Below are positions 39,025 through 51,500 of a stretch of DNA of 64,000 nucleotides, piece by piece. The notes below the pieces were generated by a model. That model ran no database searches. It worked only from the letters and a program-made list of their open reading frames with translations, and had not been told where the DNA came from. The stretch's first letter is position 1. Each line of letters begins with the position of its first letter. The position numbers were made by a program, and so were the translations under genes. This DNA is from Rubinisphaera italica (GTDB lineage Bacteria; Planctomycetota; Planctomycetia; Planctomycetales; Planctomycetaceae). The stretch covers positions 3,126,728 through 3,190,727 of the forward strand of contig NZ_SJPG01000001.1 of NCBI RefSeq assembly GCF_007859715.1, given 5' to 3'.

Positions 39025-40035
39025 TCAATCTACTTGCGTATATTCATCTGATAAATCGATTGATTCGAACAGCACACCCTTTAAAACCCAGAACTTAGCC
39101 TTATCGAGTTCGTCACGAGGGATCAAAAGTGGTGGGTGAGGGTCGACCTGATTGGGGCTAGTGAGAATGCACCCCAAATCATGATGGTATACACGTTTTA
39201 TGACCCGTCCAATCCCTTCCGTAGATGAATCAATTACAGCGAGGTCTCCATTCTTGACTTCAGAATAGCTGTGCCCTTCCGTCTGATCGATCAAAACATG
39301 CTGACCGTCCCGTGCAATGGGATCAAGACTGTCTTCAAGAACTTGCACTCCCGCCAGTTTTTTCAGCCACTTGATATCAAAGTCTCCTCTGGGGCACCAC
39401 TCAACAGGTTTGTCAGAGTTGTTATTACGTCCTGATCTTTGAGGATCGAATAAGACTCCCAACACTTTTCGCAGTGATGACTCTGTTTTGGGAACACAGA
39501 AATCAGGTTTAGGATCGTTCGGATTGATTGCTTTCAGGATCCATTCTTCTCCATGCGATGAGATGCGTCTCAACAACTTGCTATTGTCCACGCATTTCAC
39601 CGCGACTAAATCCCCCTCTTCCACCTCCGTTTGCTCATCTGCTAACAATGCCCATTGTCCGTCTCGAGCGACTGGTTCCATTCCATTTCCGACGACCAGC
39701 ACCGCATTACCCGGAAGAACGGCCATCAATGTTGGAACTTCCGCGAAATCGACTTCCCAACTGTCCGGCTTTGCAGCAGCGGTTCCATATTTAAAGATAC
39801 TAAGTTGGTTATCCCAATTGGCCTCTTTGTTAAGTCCCATTGGAATCCCAGCACCAGGGTTGATTATCTTTTTTTGCCTCAAAGTGTGCAGGAAATCTTT
39901 TTCCAGTCGCTGCAGTTCTTTCTTATACATCTCGTGAAACATGCGAAGTCGATCCAGGCATGTTAGCACTACTGGCTTTGTCAAGGCAGCTTCTGATAAA
40001 CCATGAGAGCCGCGATTGAGTACTCGCTTTACCTC
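39025..40035 (-). pseudogene. SMC-S24 fusion gene, 3' part (cut by IS30 copy C)
   Basis: 336 residues that continue the ATPase at 41139-43991. After a helical stretch (RLRMFHEMYKKELQRLEKDF) come two S24/LexA-type peptidase domains. Copy 1 has GNGMEPVARDGQWALL and KLLRRI; the catalytic Ser is Gly and the Lys is Arg. Copy 2 has DSLDPIARDGQHVLI and GRVIKRV, with Ser and Lys present 44 residues apart. A standalone start at 40062 would use eight residues coded by the IS end, so it is an artefact. S24 domains cleave themselves when bound to RecA-ssDNA, as in LexA and phage repressors, which suggests a damage-responsive switch on the ATPase. The frame match across the insertion is exact. Confidence 0.75.
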
Positions 40036-40038
40036 ATT

Positions 40039-41138
40039 GGTGGATTCAATTTTGAAATGCACGGGTTTTGGGTTCGAACAGTTCGTGTGGTGATTTGAAT
40101 TGGTACTTTTTGCGAGGCCGGTTGTTCAACTCCATCACAGCCGCTTGAATATCCTCGGCTTTCAGTTTACGGAAATCGCTCCCCTTCAGGAAGTATTGCC
40201 GCAGAAGCCCGTTGGTGTTCTCATTCTGGCCGCGTTGCCACGGCTGGCGAGCCGGAGCAAAATAGATCGCACAATGCAGGGCTTGCTCCAACTCTCGATG
40301 ACCCGAAAACTCACTCCCGTTGTCCGTCGTCAAAGTTCGAATCAATGACGATGGCAACCCCTCAAACGCAAACACCGAAGCCGCGTTCAACGTCGATGCT
40401 TTCTTGTCCGGCAGATAGCTCGCCACAAGATAGCCGGTCTTGCGTTCGACATGCGTGACAATGTAGCCGGTCCCCTTTTGACCCTCGATGGTATCCGATT
40501 CCCAGTGCCCGATCCGCGAACGATTGCGTGCAGAAACCGGTCGCTGATCCATTGGCTTTTTGGTCGGGTCGCATCGTCTGGAGATCCCTGTGCCGTAGCG
40601 TTTGCGGCGTTTCTTTCTCGATTGACGCAGCTGCCTGTAGATGTTGCCGCCCTGCTTTTTGTTTGCTTTGATCCAGGCGTAAATCGTCTCAATGGATATT
40701 CGCATTCTGGCCTCCCGAGGATGCAGTCGCAAGAGTTGACCTGCAATCTGTTCCGGCGACCACTTGAGAGACAACTTATCGAGCAGGAATTCTTTGAGCG
40801 GAGCGTGGTTGAGTTTCCAGGGGAGTTTGCAGAGTTGTCGACGCCGTCGCGCTTTGCGGTCGGCTTTCCCGGCGAAATACTTCCCGGTCGCATCCGAATT
40901 CCGCCGCAGTTCTCGGGAGATCGTGCTGGGGTCTCGGGATAACTCGCGCGCAATTTCTATTCGAGAGTGTCCCAGGGCGTGCATGTGCGCTATGGAATCA
41001 CGTTCCTCAGCAGTAAGATGCGTGTGTGACATTCGTGATTTCTTCTTAGTAGGATTGATGGTCGTTTGGTCAAAACAAACCATCTCACGAATGTCACTCT
41101 TTTTCCATCAACCCGTGCATTTCAAAATTGAATCCACC
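40039..41138 (-). mobile_element. IS30-family insertion sequence, copy C
   Basis: Same 1100 bp element as A and B. It has a clean 3-bp target duplication, ATT at 40036-40038 and at 41139-41141, so it is a simple insertion without rearrangement. It lies inside a 1287-codon gene between codons for Asn-951 and Glu-952. Confidence 0.93.
40046..41083 (-). CDS. IS30-family transposase (copy C)
   Basis: Identical to the copy A and B proteins; same motifs D197, D254, E288. Confidence 0.93.
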   Translation of the reverse strand: MVCFDQTTINPTKKKSRMSHTHLTAEERDSIAHMHALGHSRIEIARELSRDPSTISRELRRNSDATGKYFAGKADRKARRRRQLCKLPWKLNHAPLKEFLLDKLSLKWSPEQIAGQLLRLHPREARMRISIETIYAWIKANKKQGGNIYRQLRQSRKKRRKRYGTGISRRCDPTKKPMDQRPVSARNRSRIGHWESDTIEGQKGTGYIVTHVERKTGYLVASYLPDKKASTLNAASVFAFEGLPSSLIRTLTTDNGSEFSGHRELEQALHCAIYFAPARQPWQRGQNENTNGLLRQYFLKGSDFRKLKAEDIQAAVMELNNRPRKKYQFKSPHELFEPKTRAFQN

Positions 41139-43991
41139 ATTATCTGTTAGAATGTCTGACATCTCATTTATTAGATCACTGTAGAGAGGATTATCTTCTC
41201 CAGTTGACTTATAGCGGGCAATTGTCGCGGAAAGATTGCTGTGATCATAAAATGGCTTATTGCTATACGTTTCCAGCGTGTGCAATGCGTATTCACAATA
41301 CTTCCTCAGTATGTTTGGAACAACCCGCCAGTCGTCAAGCATCTTATTGCTAGCGTCTGCGATTCTGCTGCCTGGTCTGAAGCTAATGGCTCTGGGCCAT
41401 GGGCGGCTATTCAATTCGACGACCGCATTTCCCGAAAAGTCATCTTGACAGTTTGCGAAATAATGAAGTTGGTGCGTCGAAACGATATACTGCTTTTTTA
41501 GCATCTTCTCTTTGAGAATCTTACTTGACCAGCCTTCACGATGGTCATCATCAAGCGAGGTCATCGGGTCATCCATGATGACAAACCCCAAGCCGGCTGG
41601 ATGTTCTTCAAGCAACGCAAAAAAGAGCGATAATGCTACCGCTCTTTGCAATCCGGTGTTTGCAAAGAAAGCTTCCAATGCAATGCAATGCTCGTTTGCC
41701 AGATAGGCCTGAATTCTCTCGTTCTTTTTCTTGCCGATAGCCAGTGAATGCGGTTCAAGGCCTGTCCCGGTCTCTGGATAGAGCAGTTTCCAGTACGCCA
41801 TTGTTTGTTCGCTGATCCTGCTGAATGTTGTGTTGATCTCATTGTCGGAGTATTTCGTCAGGACTTTGAGTTGAGCGAGTGGTTTTTCAAGCTGACTCAG
41901 CTGATTCAGTTCATCGAGCAACTTTTGCAACTTGTCTCTATCTTTATAAGCGGTGCGAAGTACTGCCAGCGTTTGTTTAAGGGGTTTGATTGCATCTGCC
42001 TTTTCCCGCCCGGCTGCCAGTGTCTCATAAAGCGATTTTCCTTCCTGCGAATTTTCCGCTTTAATCGATCGATTCAATCGGGACAGAATTGATTCGTACT
42101 CGCGGGAACTCCAGTCCAGAAGACGCAGTGATTCATTTGCCGCATCAACAACTGAATGGAAATCCTCAGCGGTTTGTTGGAATCTCTCTTCGCAATCGGC
42201 AGGTAATATTATGGGACTGTCTACAGGGGCAATGGTGATTTCTGAAATGATTGCCGTGACATCTGCGTCATATTTTTCATATACAGGTTTTAAGGCCGCT
42301 GGCAGAGTAACTTTCTTCAACTTCTGCCAATCAGCAGAAAGTCGAGCGGCTGGAGACTGTGAGCAGACGGAGCGAAGTGAAGCAGGCACAAGTTTGTCGA
42401 GTTCTGCTTTCAAGCTGCGAAAGAAACTCTCAAGATTTTCACGCAGTTCCTGATCACTTTTCTTGAGCTCAATCAATTCCTTTCTCAACTTGTCATCTTT
42501 GATTTCCTCATAGCAAACAGGGCAGGAATTTTCTTCGGCAAGAAAGTATTCGGCTGCATGTAATAGCAGGCTTGATCGGCCGCTGTTTTCATTTTCTCTT
42601 TGCCACCACTCATATCTTGCCTTGATCCGAGCGCGTGCAGTAGACAGAAAATCTGAAAAATATTTCCTTATGGATTCAAGGATTACAGAACTGGTTTGTT
42701 CTTCGGTCGCGGCCAGTGCATTATCAAGTTGAATCGCGTTGAATTTCGGAAAGATATCGGAGTCATTTTTCTGCAGTTCACTGATCGCCTTGAGAAGATC
42801 ATCAGACAGGTTCCCCTGAGAAGGCGTTTTCACATTGGATTGCACACCAACAAGTGTCGCGAGTTCTGATTCAGCCGCTTGATGTTCCTTGGCTAATGTT
42901 TCCCCAGCCACTTTCAATTCATCCGTGCTAGGGTGCTGGAGAGAGAGCGTTTTTGTCAGCGCAGCAGGAACTTTTTCCTGATCCTCGAAATAGGCAGTCG
43001 AAGCTTCCAGCTTCGTTCTGATTTCTTCCCATGTTGTTTCAATTTCGTCTTTTAGCCAATTTCTTCGAGTGGTACGATTTCTTCCGATGTCAGTGGCGAG
43101 CTTGCCGATTCTCTGAACATCACTGAGCCCCAGCAATTTTGCCAGAATGTCAGGAACAGACTGAGCCTGCTCCACGGTTAGCCTGCTTAGCTCGACTGGA
43201 GCATTCAAAGACAATTCGAGGTCCAATGCATTAATCCCCAATTCCGCAAGCGTTTGCTTCGAAGTCCAGCTCGTGCCATCTCGACTCGTCTCCAAGCCAC
43301 CAATGAAGCTTCGTTTGAGGTGCAGCCTTTTTCCGTCGTCGTCAATGAGTGTGATTTGAACCAGACAATCATGGACGGTCTGCTTGGTAATTTGTGAATC
43401 AGGAAGTGTGATCTCAGGACTCCACTCCCTGATTGCTACCAATCCTTCGCCTGGTTTGCTCTTCTTGAAGACCTTGGTTTGAGAATTCTGAGTTTGACCA
43501 TCAGGCACGAATTCCCCGTTCAAAACCCAACAAACTGCCCCCAGCAGACTTGATTTACCGCTTCCATTCGGACCGTAGATCAGATTGGATATGCCCGCAA
43601 AGTCAAATTCAATTTTGTTACCTGCAGGGGCAAGACCACGAAAAGATGTGCACTCAATTTGATGCAGCCTATACTTTTTTGGTGGCAACGAAGTGATCTC
43701 GACATCGGAATCCATATGTTGAATGCTGCGTGAATCTTGATTCTCACTTTCAGTGTCAACATGGGAAAGGGACTCCGTCTCGTCCGCTTTTTGATCATTG
43801 AACATGGACAGCAACGTTTCTATGCGAGAATCACCACGGCAACTTTCGAGAGCGTCTCGATTCTTGATCATCGTCTGTAATAATCGCATTCCTGCAATAT
43901 CGAGAGCACTCGTCGTAATCTTTCCCGACGATACAGTTCGACCGTCAAGTAACGTGTTGAAAACCGATTGGCTCTGTGGACTCACATTCAT
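41139..43991 (-). pseudogene. SMC/Rad50-like ATPase, 5' part of a gene split by IS30 copy C
   Basis: 951 residues up to the insertion. Walker A GPNGSGKSS with K146, a long coiled-coil-like middle with a CPVC zinc-hook-type pair at 490-493, and Walker B FVIMDDPMTSLDD with D807. Rad50/SbcC-type proteins use this plan to clamp DNA ends. The ~105 residues before the P-loop are an extra acidic N-terminal region. The frame continues without shift into 40035-39025, giving a 1287-residue SMC-S24 fusion in the ancestor. As it stands, translation would stop 14 residues into the IS and give an ATPase lacking the peptidase tail. Confidence 0.8.
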
Positions 43992-44208
43992 TTCAACTGC
44001 CCATCATCTTGTCATGATATTTGGATATCGATTTTGTTTGATAAGTCAGAATATCCAAACACATTCCCAGTTCACAGCCAGGCATGCTCAACAATTTACT
44101 TTTGGAACCAGGTCATCTGAATCTATGTAGAAGAATAAGTTGTGAACTCATGTGAGACTTGCTGATATCTGTTAATCCGGATCTGCTCTCTATTCATAGT
44201 AATACCCA
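43992..44208. other. 217 bp intergenic, leftward promoter region presumed
   Basis: Lies between the SMC-S24 start and the terminase remnant. No repeat or clear promoter element recognised. Confidence 0.3.
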
Positions 44209-45288
44209 ATGGGACAAACTGCGTCAGCAGCTCACAATCTATTCCTGAGTGCGGGTGAACTGGCTGCCGATGAATGGCGGGCCTCCCGCTCCCCGGATGA
44301 AGAAATCGCTGAACGCGAGATGCGACAATTTGTGTGGTGCCTGCCGGTGCTCCCGAATTGCTGGTAAGAAACAGCGTTACAGGCTGAACAGATTACGCAG
44401 CGATTATCGGGCTGTCCCCAGGGCGTACTGCCTCCGGGAACCGAGTATGTCTCGACTGCGATGGACCTCGGCAAATATCTGTGTCACTTGATCACGGTTG
44501 CCTGGCTACAGGACGCCTCCTGTCACATCGTTGATTACGGACGAATCGAAGTCGCCTCAGTGGATCTCGGTGTCGAACGGGCATTGATGCTGGCACTTAC
44601 TGAATATCAGAATCTGCTGCTGGCTGGTTATCCACTGGGCATTGATAAGCAGGACCCGACCCGCGTTGAGCAAAATCCATTCATCCCCAATCAGGCCTGG
44701 ATCGATGCGGGCTATATGACCGAACTGGTTTATAAATTCTGTCGCGTGAGTCAGGGATGCCTCCCCGCCGTTGGTCGCAGTGTACTGCAGGTCGGACGCC
44801 AACAGCAGGACAAACCAGTCAACCACCACACGCGCCATCGCCGGATCGGCGAAGACTACTCGCTTAACTATCTGCAGGAACAGCACATCACGCTTGCCGA
44901 AGTGAACGCCGATCATTGGAAAAGCTGGGTGCATCAGCGACTCGAAACACCCCTTGATCAGCCCGGTGCAATGACGCTCTTCCAGGCTCTCTCGCACGAG
45001 CACTTATCGCTGGCCAAGCACCTGACCTCTGAACGTAAGGTCGAGGAGTTTATGCCGGGACGTGGCGTCGTCACCCGCTGGGAACGGATCCGCAAGAACA
45101 ACTACTGGTTCGATGCGCTATACAACGCGTGTGCGGCTGGGCACGCGTCTGGTGTGCGATTGCTGGAAGAGTATCGCGTCAAACCGGAGCCGAGACGCAA
45201 GATGAGCGAAGTGGCTGAGGACAAGCGACGTCAGCGCGGGACCATTGACCATGAGCGTTGGGATGAGATGCGGAGGAGGTGGGGGTGA
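44209..45288 (+). pseudogene. Phage terminase large subunit (GpA-type), nuclease half with nonsense codon
   Basis: From 44224 the frame reads SAAHNLFLSAGELAADEW, duplicated at 1-523. An in-frame TAA at 44365-44367 stops it, and the same frame then resumes as ETALQAEQITQRLSGCPQG and ends normally with DHERWDEMRRRWG. The second part is the GpA endonuclease half (VDLGVERALMLALTEYQ, then EGYPLG-like motifs around LLAGYPLGID). The ATPase half upstream is missing. Translation could restart only at ATG 44461, giving 275 residues. Followed 241 bp later by the giant LEPR-XLL gene. Confidence 0.75.
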
Positions 45289-45529
45289 ACTCTATACCTG
45301 CGCAACAAACTTACTCTGGGTAAGTGCAGGTAAATCACTGCATGATTATTAACATATCAATAAATTTGATTGATTTTTCAAATTTAGTTTTCCGTGAAGA
45401 TTGACGTCTGATTGGCCGTCACCTAAAAACCTTGCCCTGGTGCCTGCTTGTACAGTTACTTCATAAGACCGTTCATCAGGCAATTCAAACTATTGTCATT
45501 CGATTTCGTAATTCCGAAGGTGCTCACGG

Positions 45530-48500
45530 ATGTTATTACGTCACTGGTTGGATCTGTTGCCGGTTAAACTTTCGTGGGTTTCTCGCTTTGGCAAATTGCC
45601 GCGTCGGCGATTGCGACGGATGCGTCGCCCTGCTCCCTTTCATGTTGCGGCAGATGTGCTGGAAACGCGGCAGTTGCTTTCGGCGACGGCGGTCGATGAT
45701 CAATTTTCTGTCCAGTATGACCCTGACACCACGGCTCTAGAATTAGCAATCCTTGCGAATGATCTTGGGGTCACTACTGAAACGGTTTCTCTGATTGATG
45801 GTACAGGAGCAGCAGTCAGTGTACTAACTGGAGCTTGGGGGGAGTTGGAAGTTCGGGATAATGGGGTTGATCCACTGGCCATTCTGTATGATCCGACAGA
45901 TGGTTATGAGGCGACGTTCTCGTTTGATTATCAGCTCTCTGACGGAACGAATACAACAACGGCTTCAGTTGAATTAGCGGTGGATGGAGAACTGGCCCCA
46001 TTAGCCATCGCCGATGCCGTGACTGTTGTGGCCGGTGATGCTGTTTCGATCGATCCACTCAGTAACGATGCTGATCCCGAGGGAACTCCACTCACGTTGA
46101 TATCCGTCTCTGGTGGTACTGCCGGGACTGCTTCGCTGACTCGCTTCATTCCTCCATCACTGGCCAGTGAGTATCAGGGGTATCAGTACGAATATTCAAC
46201 AATCGACGATTATGTGAATTCATACTATGGCAGCTGGAGCGATTACTTCCAGTACTATGGAAACCCGACTGATGACCGGATGGTAGTTGAGTATGTAAGC
46301 ACTGATACCACGTTTCAGGGGGATGAAATTCTCAGCTATGTCGTCGAAGATGCCGCTGGCTGGCAGAGCACGGGAACGATTATAGTAACCGTGCTTGCAA
46401 ATCAGGCTCCGTTGACAGCGAATGATACGGCTTCTGTCGTCGCTGGAGAGTCTGTCTATGTCGATCCGTTGGCCAACGACAGCGATCCGGAGGGGACTCA
46501 GTTGACTCTGATCTCAGTCTCTTCTGCCACGGCGGGGACAGTTGCTGTGACCCGTTATATTCCGCCAGCTCTGGCTGCCGAATATGAGATGAATGGCTCT
46601 GAGTATGCCACCATCGATGATTTTGTCGATTCCTGGTATATGGGCTGGGATTACTACTTCCAAAACTATGGCAACCCAGCTGACAATCGGATGGTTGTCG
46701 AATATTCCAGTACCGATCCGAATTATAGTGGCACTGATACATTCACCTATGTCGTTGAGGATGCAGCCGGTATTCAGAGCACTGGAACAGTGACAATCAC
46801 TGTCACGGCGAATCAGACGCCGAGCACCGTCAATGATACCGTGACGGTGAATGCTGGTGAGGTTGTCACGCTTGATCCTCTTACCAATGACAGTGATCCG
46901 GAAGGAACGTCATTGACACTACTCTCTGTGACAGGAGCCGCAGAGGGAACCGTGGCGATTGTCCGGTACGTTCCACCAAGTCTGCAAAATGAGTATCAAT
47001 CCTCCGGGGGAGAATATGGCAGCCTGGATGATTACGTCCAGTACAGCTATGGGAGTTGGGAATCGTACTTCCAATATTATGGCAATCCCGCCGATGATCG
47101 TTTTATTGTCCAGTATACGAGCACTAATCCCTCATTTACCGGGGACGATCTCTTCACTTACACGGTCGAAGATGCCGCTGGGCTTCAAAGTACAGGGACG
47201 GTCACGGTCACTGTGCTGGGAAATCAGGCACCCACTGCAATTGCGGATACAGTCCAGGTTATCGCTGGTGGAACAGTTAAATTTGATCCTCTGGTCAACG
47301 ACAGTGACCCGGAAGGGAGTGTCCTGAAATTAATATCGGCTGCAGGAGCCACTTATGGCACCGTCGCCCTTGCCCGAGTCGTTTCCGCTTCTCTGCAGAG
47401 CGAATTCGACTACGAAGCCCAGTACGGTTACTACACGACTATTGATGATTATGTCAGTTCCTACTACGGCGGCTGGGACAACTATTATCAGTATTATTTT
47501 TATGGTGATCCGGCAGACATCAATCGGTTTGAACTGCGTTATGTGAGCACCGATCCCTTGTTCAGCGGCGATGACACTTTCACTTACGTGGTGGAAGATG
47601 CTGTCGGTCTGCAGAGTATAGGCACGGTGACCGTGCAAGTGCAGCCGAATCAGGCTCCGCTGACGTCTGCGGACTCTGCGAGTGTCGTGGCAGGGGATTC
47701 CGTCAGCATTGATCCACTGGCCAATGACAACGACCCCGAAGGAACTTCCCTGACGTTATTGTCCGTCACGGGAGCCCTGGAGGGGACATCCGTTGTCACC
47801 CGCTACATTCCTCCTGCTCTTGCCAGTGAGTATGAGAGTTACACCTACGAATACGCGACGATCGACGATTACGTCAATTCGTATTACGGCGGCTGGGATT
47901 ATTATTTCCAGAACGATGGCAATTCCGCCGACAATCGGATGATTGTCAAATACACCAGCACGAATTCAGCATTTAGTGGCCAGGAGGTGTTGGCCTACAC
48001 CGTTGCCGATGCGGACGGTATTCAGAACACAGGCAGTATTACGATTACCGTCATCGGGAATCAGGCACCGACGGTGATTGACGATATCTATTCGGTCTTA
48101 CCCGGTGAAAGCGTGATACTGAACCTGCTCGACAATGACAGTGATCCGGAAGGCTCCGCACTTAGTCTGATCAGCATCAGCACACCCAACGGAGGTGTGA
48201 TCTCTCAGCAGCCGGATGTGTCCCAATCGATCTGGGATGACTGGATTAACAATGGGCAGTATTACGGCTATGGATCATTCGAGGATTACTACAACAGTTA
48301 CTATAACTATGATGGCAATCAGCCGCTGCAGTACAAATCTGTCTACACGCCGAATGCTGGATTTAGCGGAGATGATCTCTTTACGTATGTCGTAGCCGAT
48401 GCATTTGGCGTGCAAAGCACAGGATCAGTCACTGTTTCAGTACAGGCCAATCAGGCACCGATTGCCGTCAACGACAGTTACAACGTCTTGCCTGGTGAAA

Positions 48501-51500
48501 GCGTGACGCTGGACCTGCTCGCCAATGACAGTGATCCTGAAGGTCATGCCCTGACCATCCAAAGTATCGACTCTCCCGCAGGCGGAACGGTCTCTCTGGC
48601 TCCCGATGTGTCGCAGTCGATCTGGGATGACTGGATCAACAATGGACAATACTACGGCTACAGCAGTTTCGAAGACTGGTACAACAGCTATTACAATTAC
48701 GAAGGCCAGCAGCCTTTGTTGTATCAGTATGTTTACACACCGAACACGGGATTTGGGGGTGCTGACACCTTCAACTACACTGTGGTTGACTCCCAGGGAG
48801 CGACTTCGACGGGAAGTGTGACGGTTAATGTCGCTGGCAATCAGGCTCCGACTGTAGTTGATGACAGTTATAATATCTCGTCCGGTGAAAGTGTGACGCT
48901 GGATTTGCTCGCCAATGACAGTGATCCAGAAGGTCATGCCCTGGCAATCCAAAGCATCGACTCTCCCACAGGGGGAACGGTCTCCCTGGCTCCGGATGTA
49001 TCGCAGTTCATCTGGGACAACTGGAGTGATTATGGGCAATACGACGGCTACGGCAGTTTCGAAGACTGGTACAACAGCTATTACAATTACGAAGGCCAGC
49101 AACCTTTGACGTATCAGTATGTTTATACTCCCAATATTGGATTCGGAGGAGCTGACACCTTCAACTACACTGTGGTTGACTCCCAGGGAGCGACTTCGAC
49201 GGGAAGTGTATCGGTTAATGTCGCTGCTAATCAGGCTCCCGTGACGGTCGATGATACGGCCACAGTTGTCGCCGGAGAGTCGGTCACGATTGACCCCATA
49301 AGCAACGACAGCGATCCTGAAAGTGGTGCCCTCACTCTGATTTCCGTTTCAGGAGCAACTGCAGGGACGGCGACCCTGGTCAGATACATTCCCCCTGCTC
49401 TAGCCAGCGAGTATCAGAATTACATCCACGAATACGCGACGATCGACGATTACGTCAATTCGTATTTCGGGAGCTGGGATTCTTATTTCCACACCTATGG
49501 GAATCCTGCCGACAATCGCATGATTGTTCAGTACTCCAGTACGAATCTCGGGTTCAGCGGCACGGAAACGTTGACCTATGTGGTGAAGGACAGTCAGACA
49601 GCCCAGTCGACAGGCACAATTACGGTGACCGTTCAGCCGAACCAGGCTCCAGTCGCCACTCCTGATGATGTGATCGTGAACGCCAATGAATCGGTCACCT
49701 TTGACCCGCTGGCTAATGACAGTGATCCCGAAGGAACTCCACTCACGTTGATTTCCATCTCGGCAGGCAGTGCCGGAACGGCAACTCTGATCCGCTATAT
49801 CCCACCATCACTCCAGTCTGATTACGACATGAATGGCTCCGGATATGCCACGATCGATGATTTTGTCGATTCCTGGTACATGGGCTGGGATTACTACTTC
49901 CAGAACTACGGGAACCCGGCTGATGACCGCATGGTGGTCGAATATGTCCGCACCAATCCAACCGTAGCCGGGAACGATACCCTGACCTACGTTGTGGCTG
50001 ACGCGGTCGGAAATCAATCAACCGGCACGATTAATGTCACGTTGCTGGGGGATACTCCTCCCAGCTTTGACGATCCAGGTTATCAATTTACGCTCGCGGA
50101 AAATTCCGCAGACGGCACAAGTGTTGGCTTTGTATCAGCCACCGATCCCGATCCCGCTCAAACTCTCAGCTATACCATTACAACTGGCAATGACGCAGGA
50201 GCCTTTGTCATTGACAGTGTGACAGGTGAATTGACGGTCGCTGATTTCAGCCTGCTCGACTTTGAAGTCACTCCCAGTTTTGAACTGTTGGTTTCCGCTA
50301 CGAATACTTATGGAATCTCAGCAACGGCAACCGTCGCCATCTCTCTAACGGATGAAGACGATCCGCTGCATGTTCTCGATGTTACCTGGAGCATATCCGA
50401 GCTGGCCAACTCAGGAGATATTGTCGGAACGATCACGGTAGCTCAACCAAATGCTGGTGTAAGTTACACGTATGCCATTACTTCCGGGAATGAAGCTGGG
50501 AATTTCGATATCGATGCAGCAACGGGAGTGGTTACAGTCAGTTCCACAGCGACGCTTGATTATGAAACCTCACCGTCTCATGAATTGGCCATCACAGTAA
50601 CGTCTTCTGAAACTGAAACCGTAACATCCACGGCAACGGTTAATTTAATAGATGTTAATGAATCCCCTGGATTTGATCAGAGCAGTTACAGTTTCTCCCT
50701 CCCCGAACATTCGTCAGCAGGTACGTTGATCGGTCAGGTGACAGCAAGTGATGTCGATGCCGGAGATCAGCTGACGTATTCACTCGTGTCTGATGATGAT
50801 GCGGCACTATTCGAGATCAATGCGAATACCGGGGAGATCAGCCTGGCTGCTGGCGCAAATCTCGATTATGAATCTGGCATAACCAGTTACACGGCAACAG
50901 TTCAGGTCACGGATGCGGGCACGCCAGGTCTGATTGATACGACTACGATCACTCTTCAGATCACTGATATTATAGAGACACTCACGTTCAGTGAGCCAGG
51001 TTATGTATTTGAATTCCTGGAAAACACATCTACCGATCAGGCAATTGGTTTTGTAAATGCTTCTGGTTCAAGTGGTGGTTCTTTACTGAGTTACTCGCTA
51101 ACCCCGGGCGAAGATGCGGAACTGTTTGAGATCGATGCGAATACAGGAGAGCTGACTTTTGCTTCCGGAATGGTGCTTGATTTTGAATCCGGAATCACCT
51201 CTTACACGGTTACAGTTCACGTCACTGATGGGGGCTCCCCCGCATTGACTGACACTGCCACAGTGACAGTCAATATTACGGACGTGGATGAAAATCCTGT
51301 TTTCGAGAATTTCATAGCTTCGATTGTCATTTCTGATCAAACTGAAAACGGGACAGTCATCGGTCAGGTCACCGCGATTGATCCAGATGCGGCTCAGGTT
51401 GGAATCAGTTACGCCATCACGGGTGGGACGGGACAGAGTGCCTTCACGATTAATTCAGCGACTGGAGAAATTCAGGTTTCCGACAACAGCAGTTTTGATG

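Noticed and set aside
45960..50050. CRISPR-like or satellite appearance of regularly spaced repeats
   Set aside because: The periodicity is ~400 bp and preserves one reading frame of Ig-like domains; spacers are not unique short sequences.
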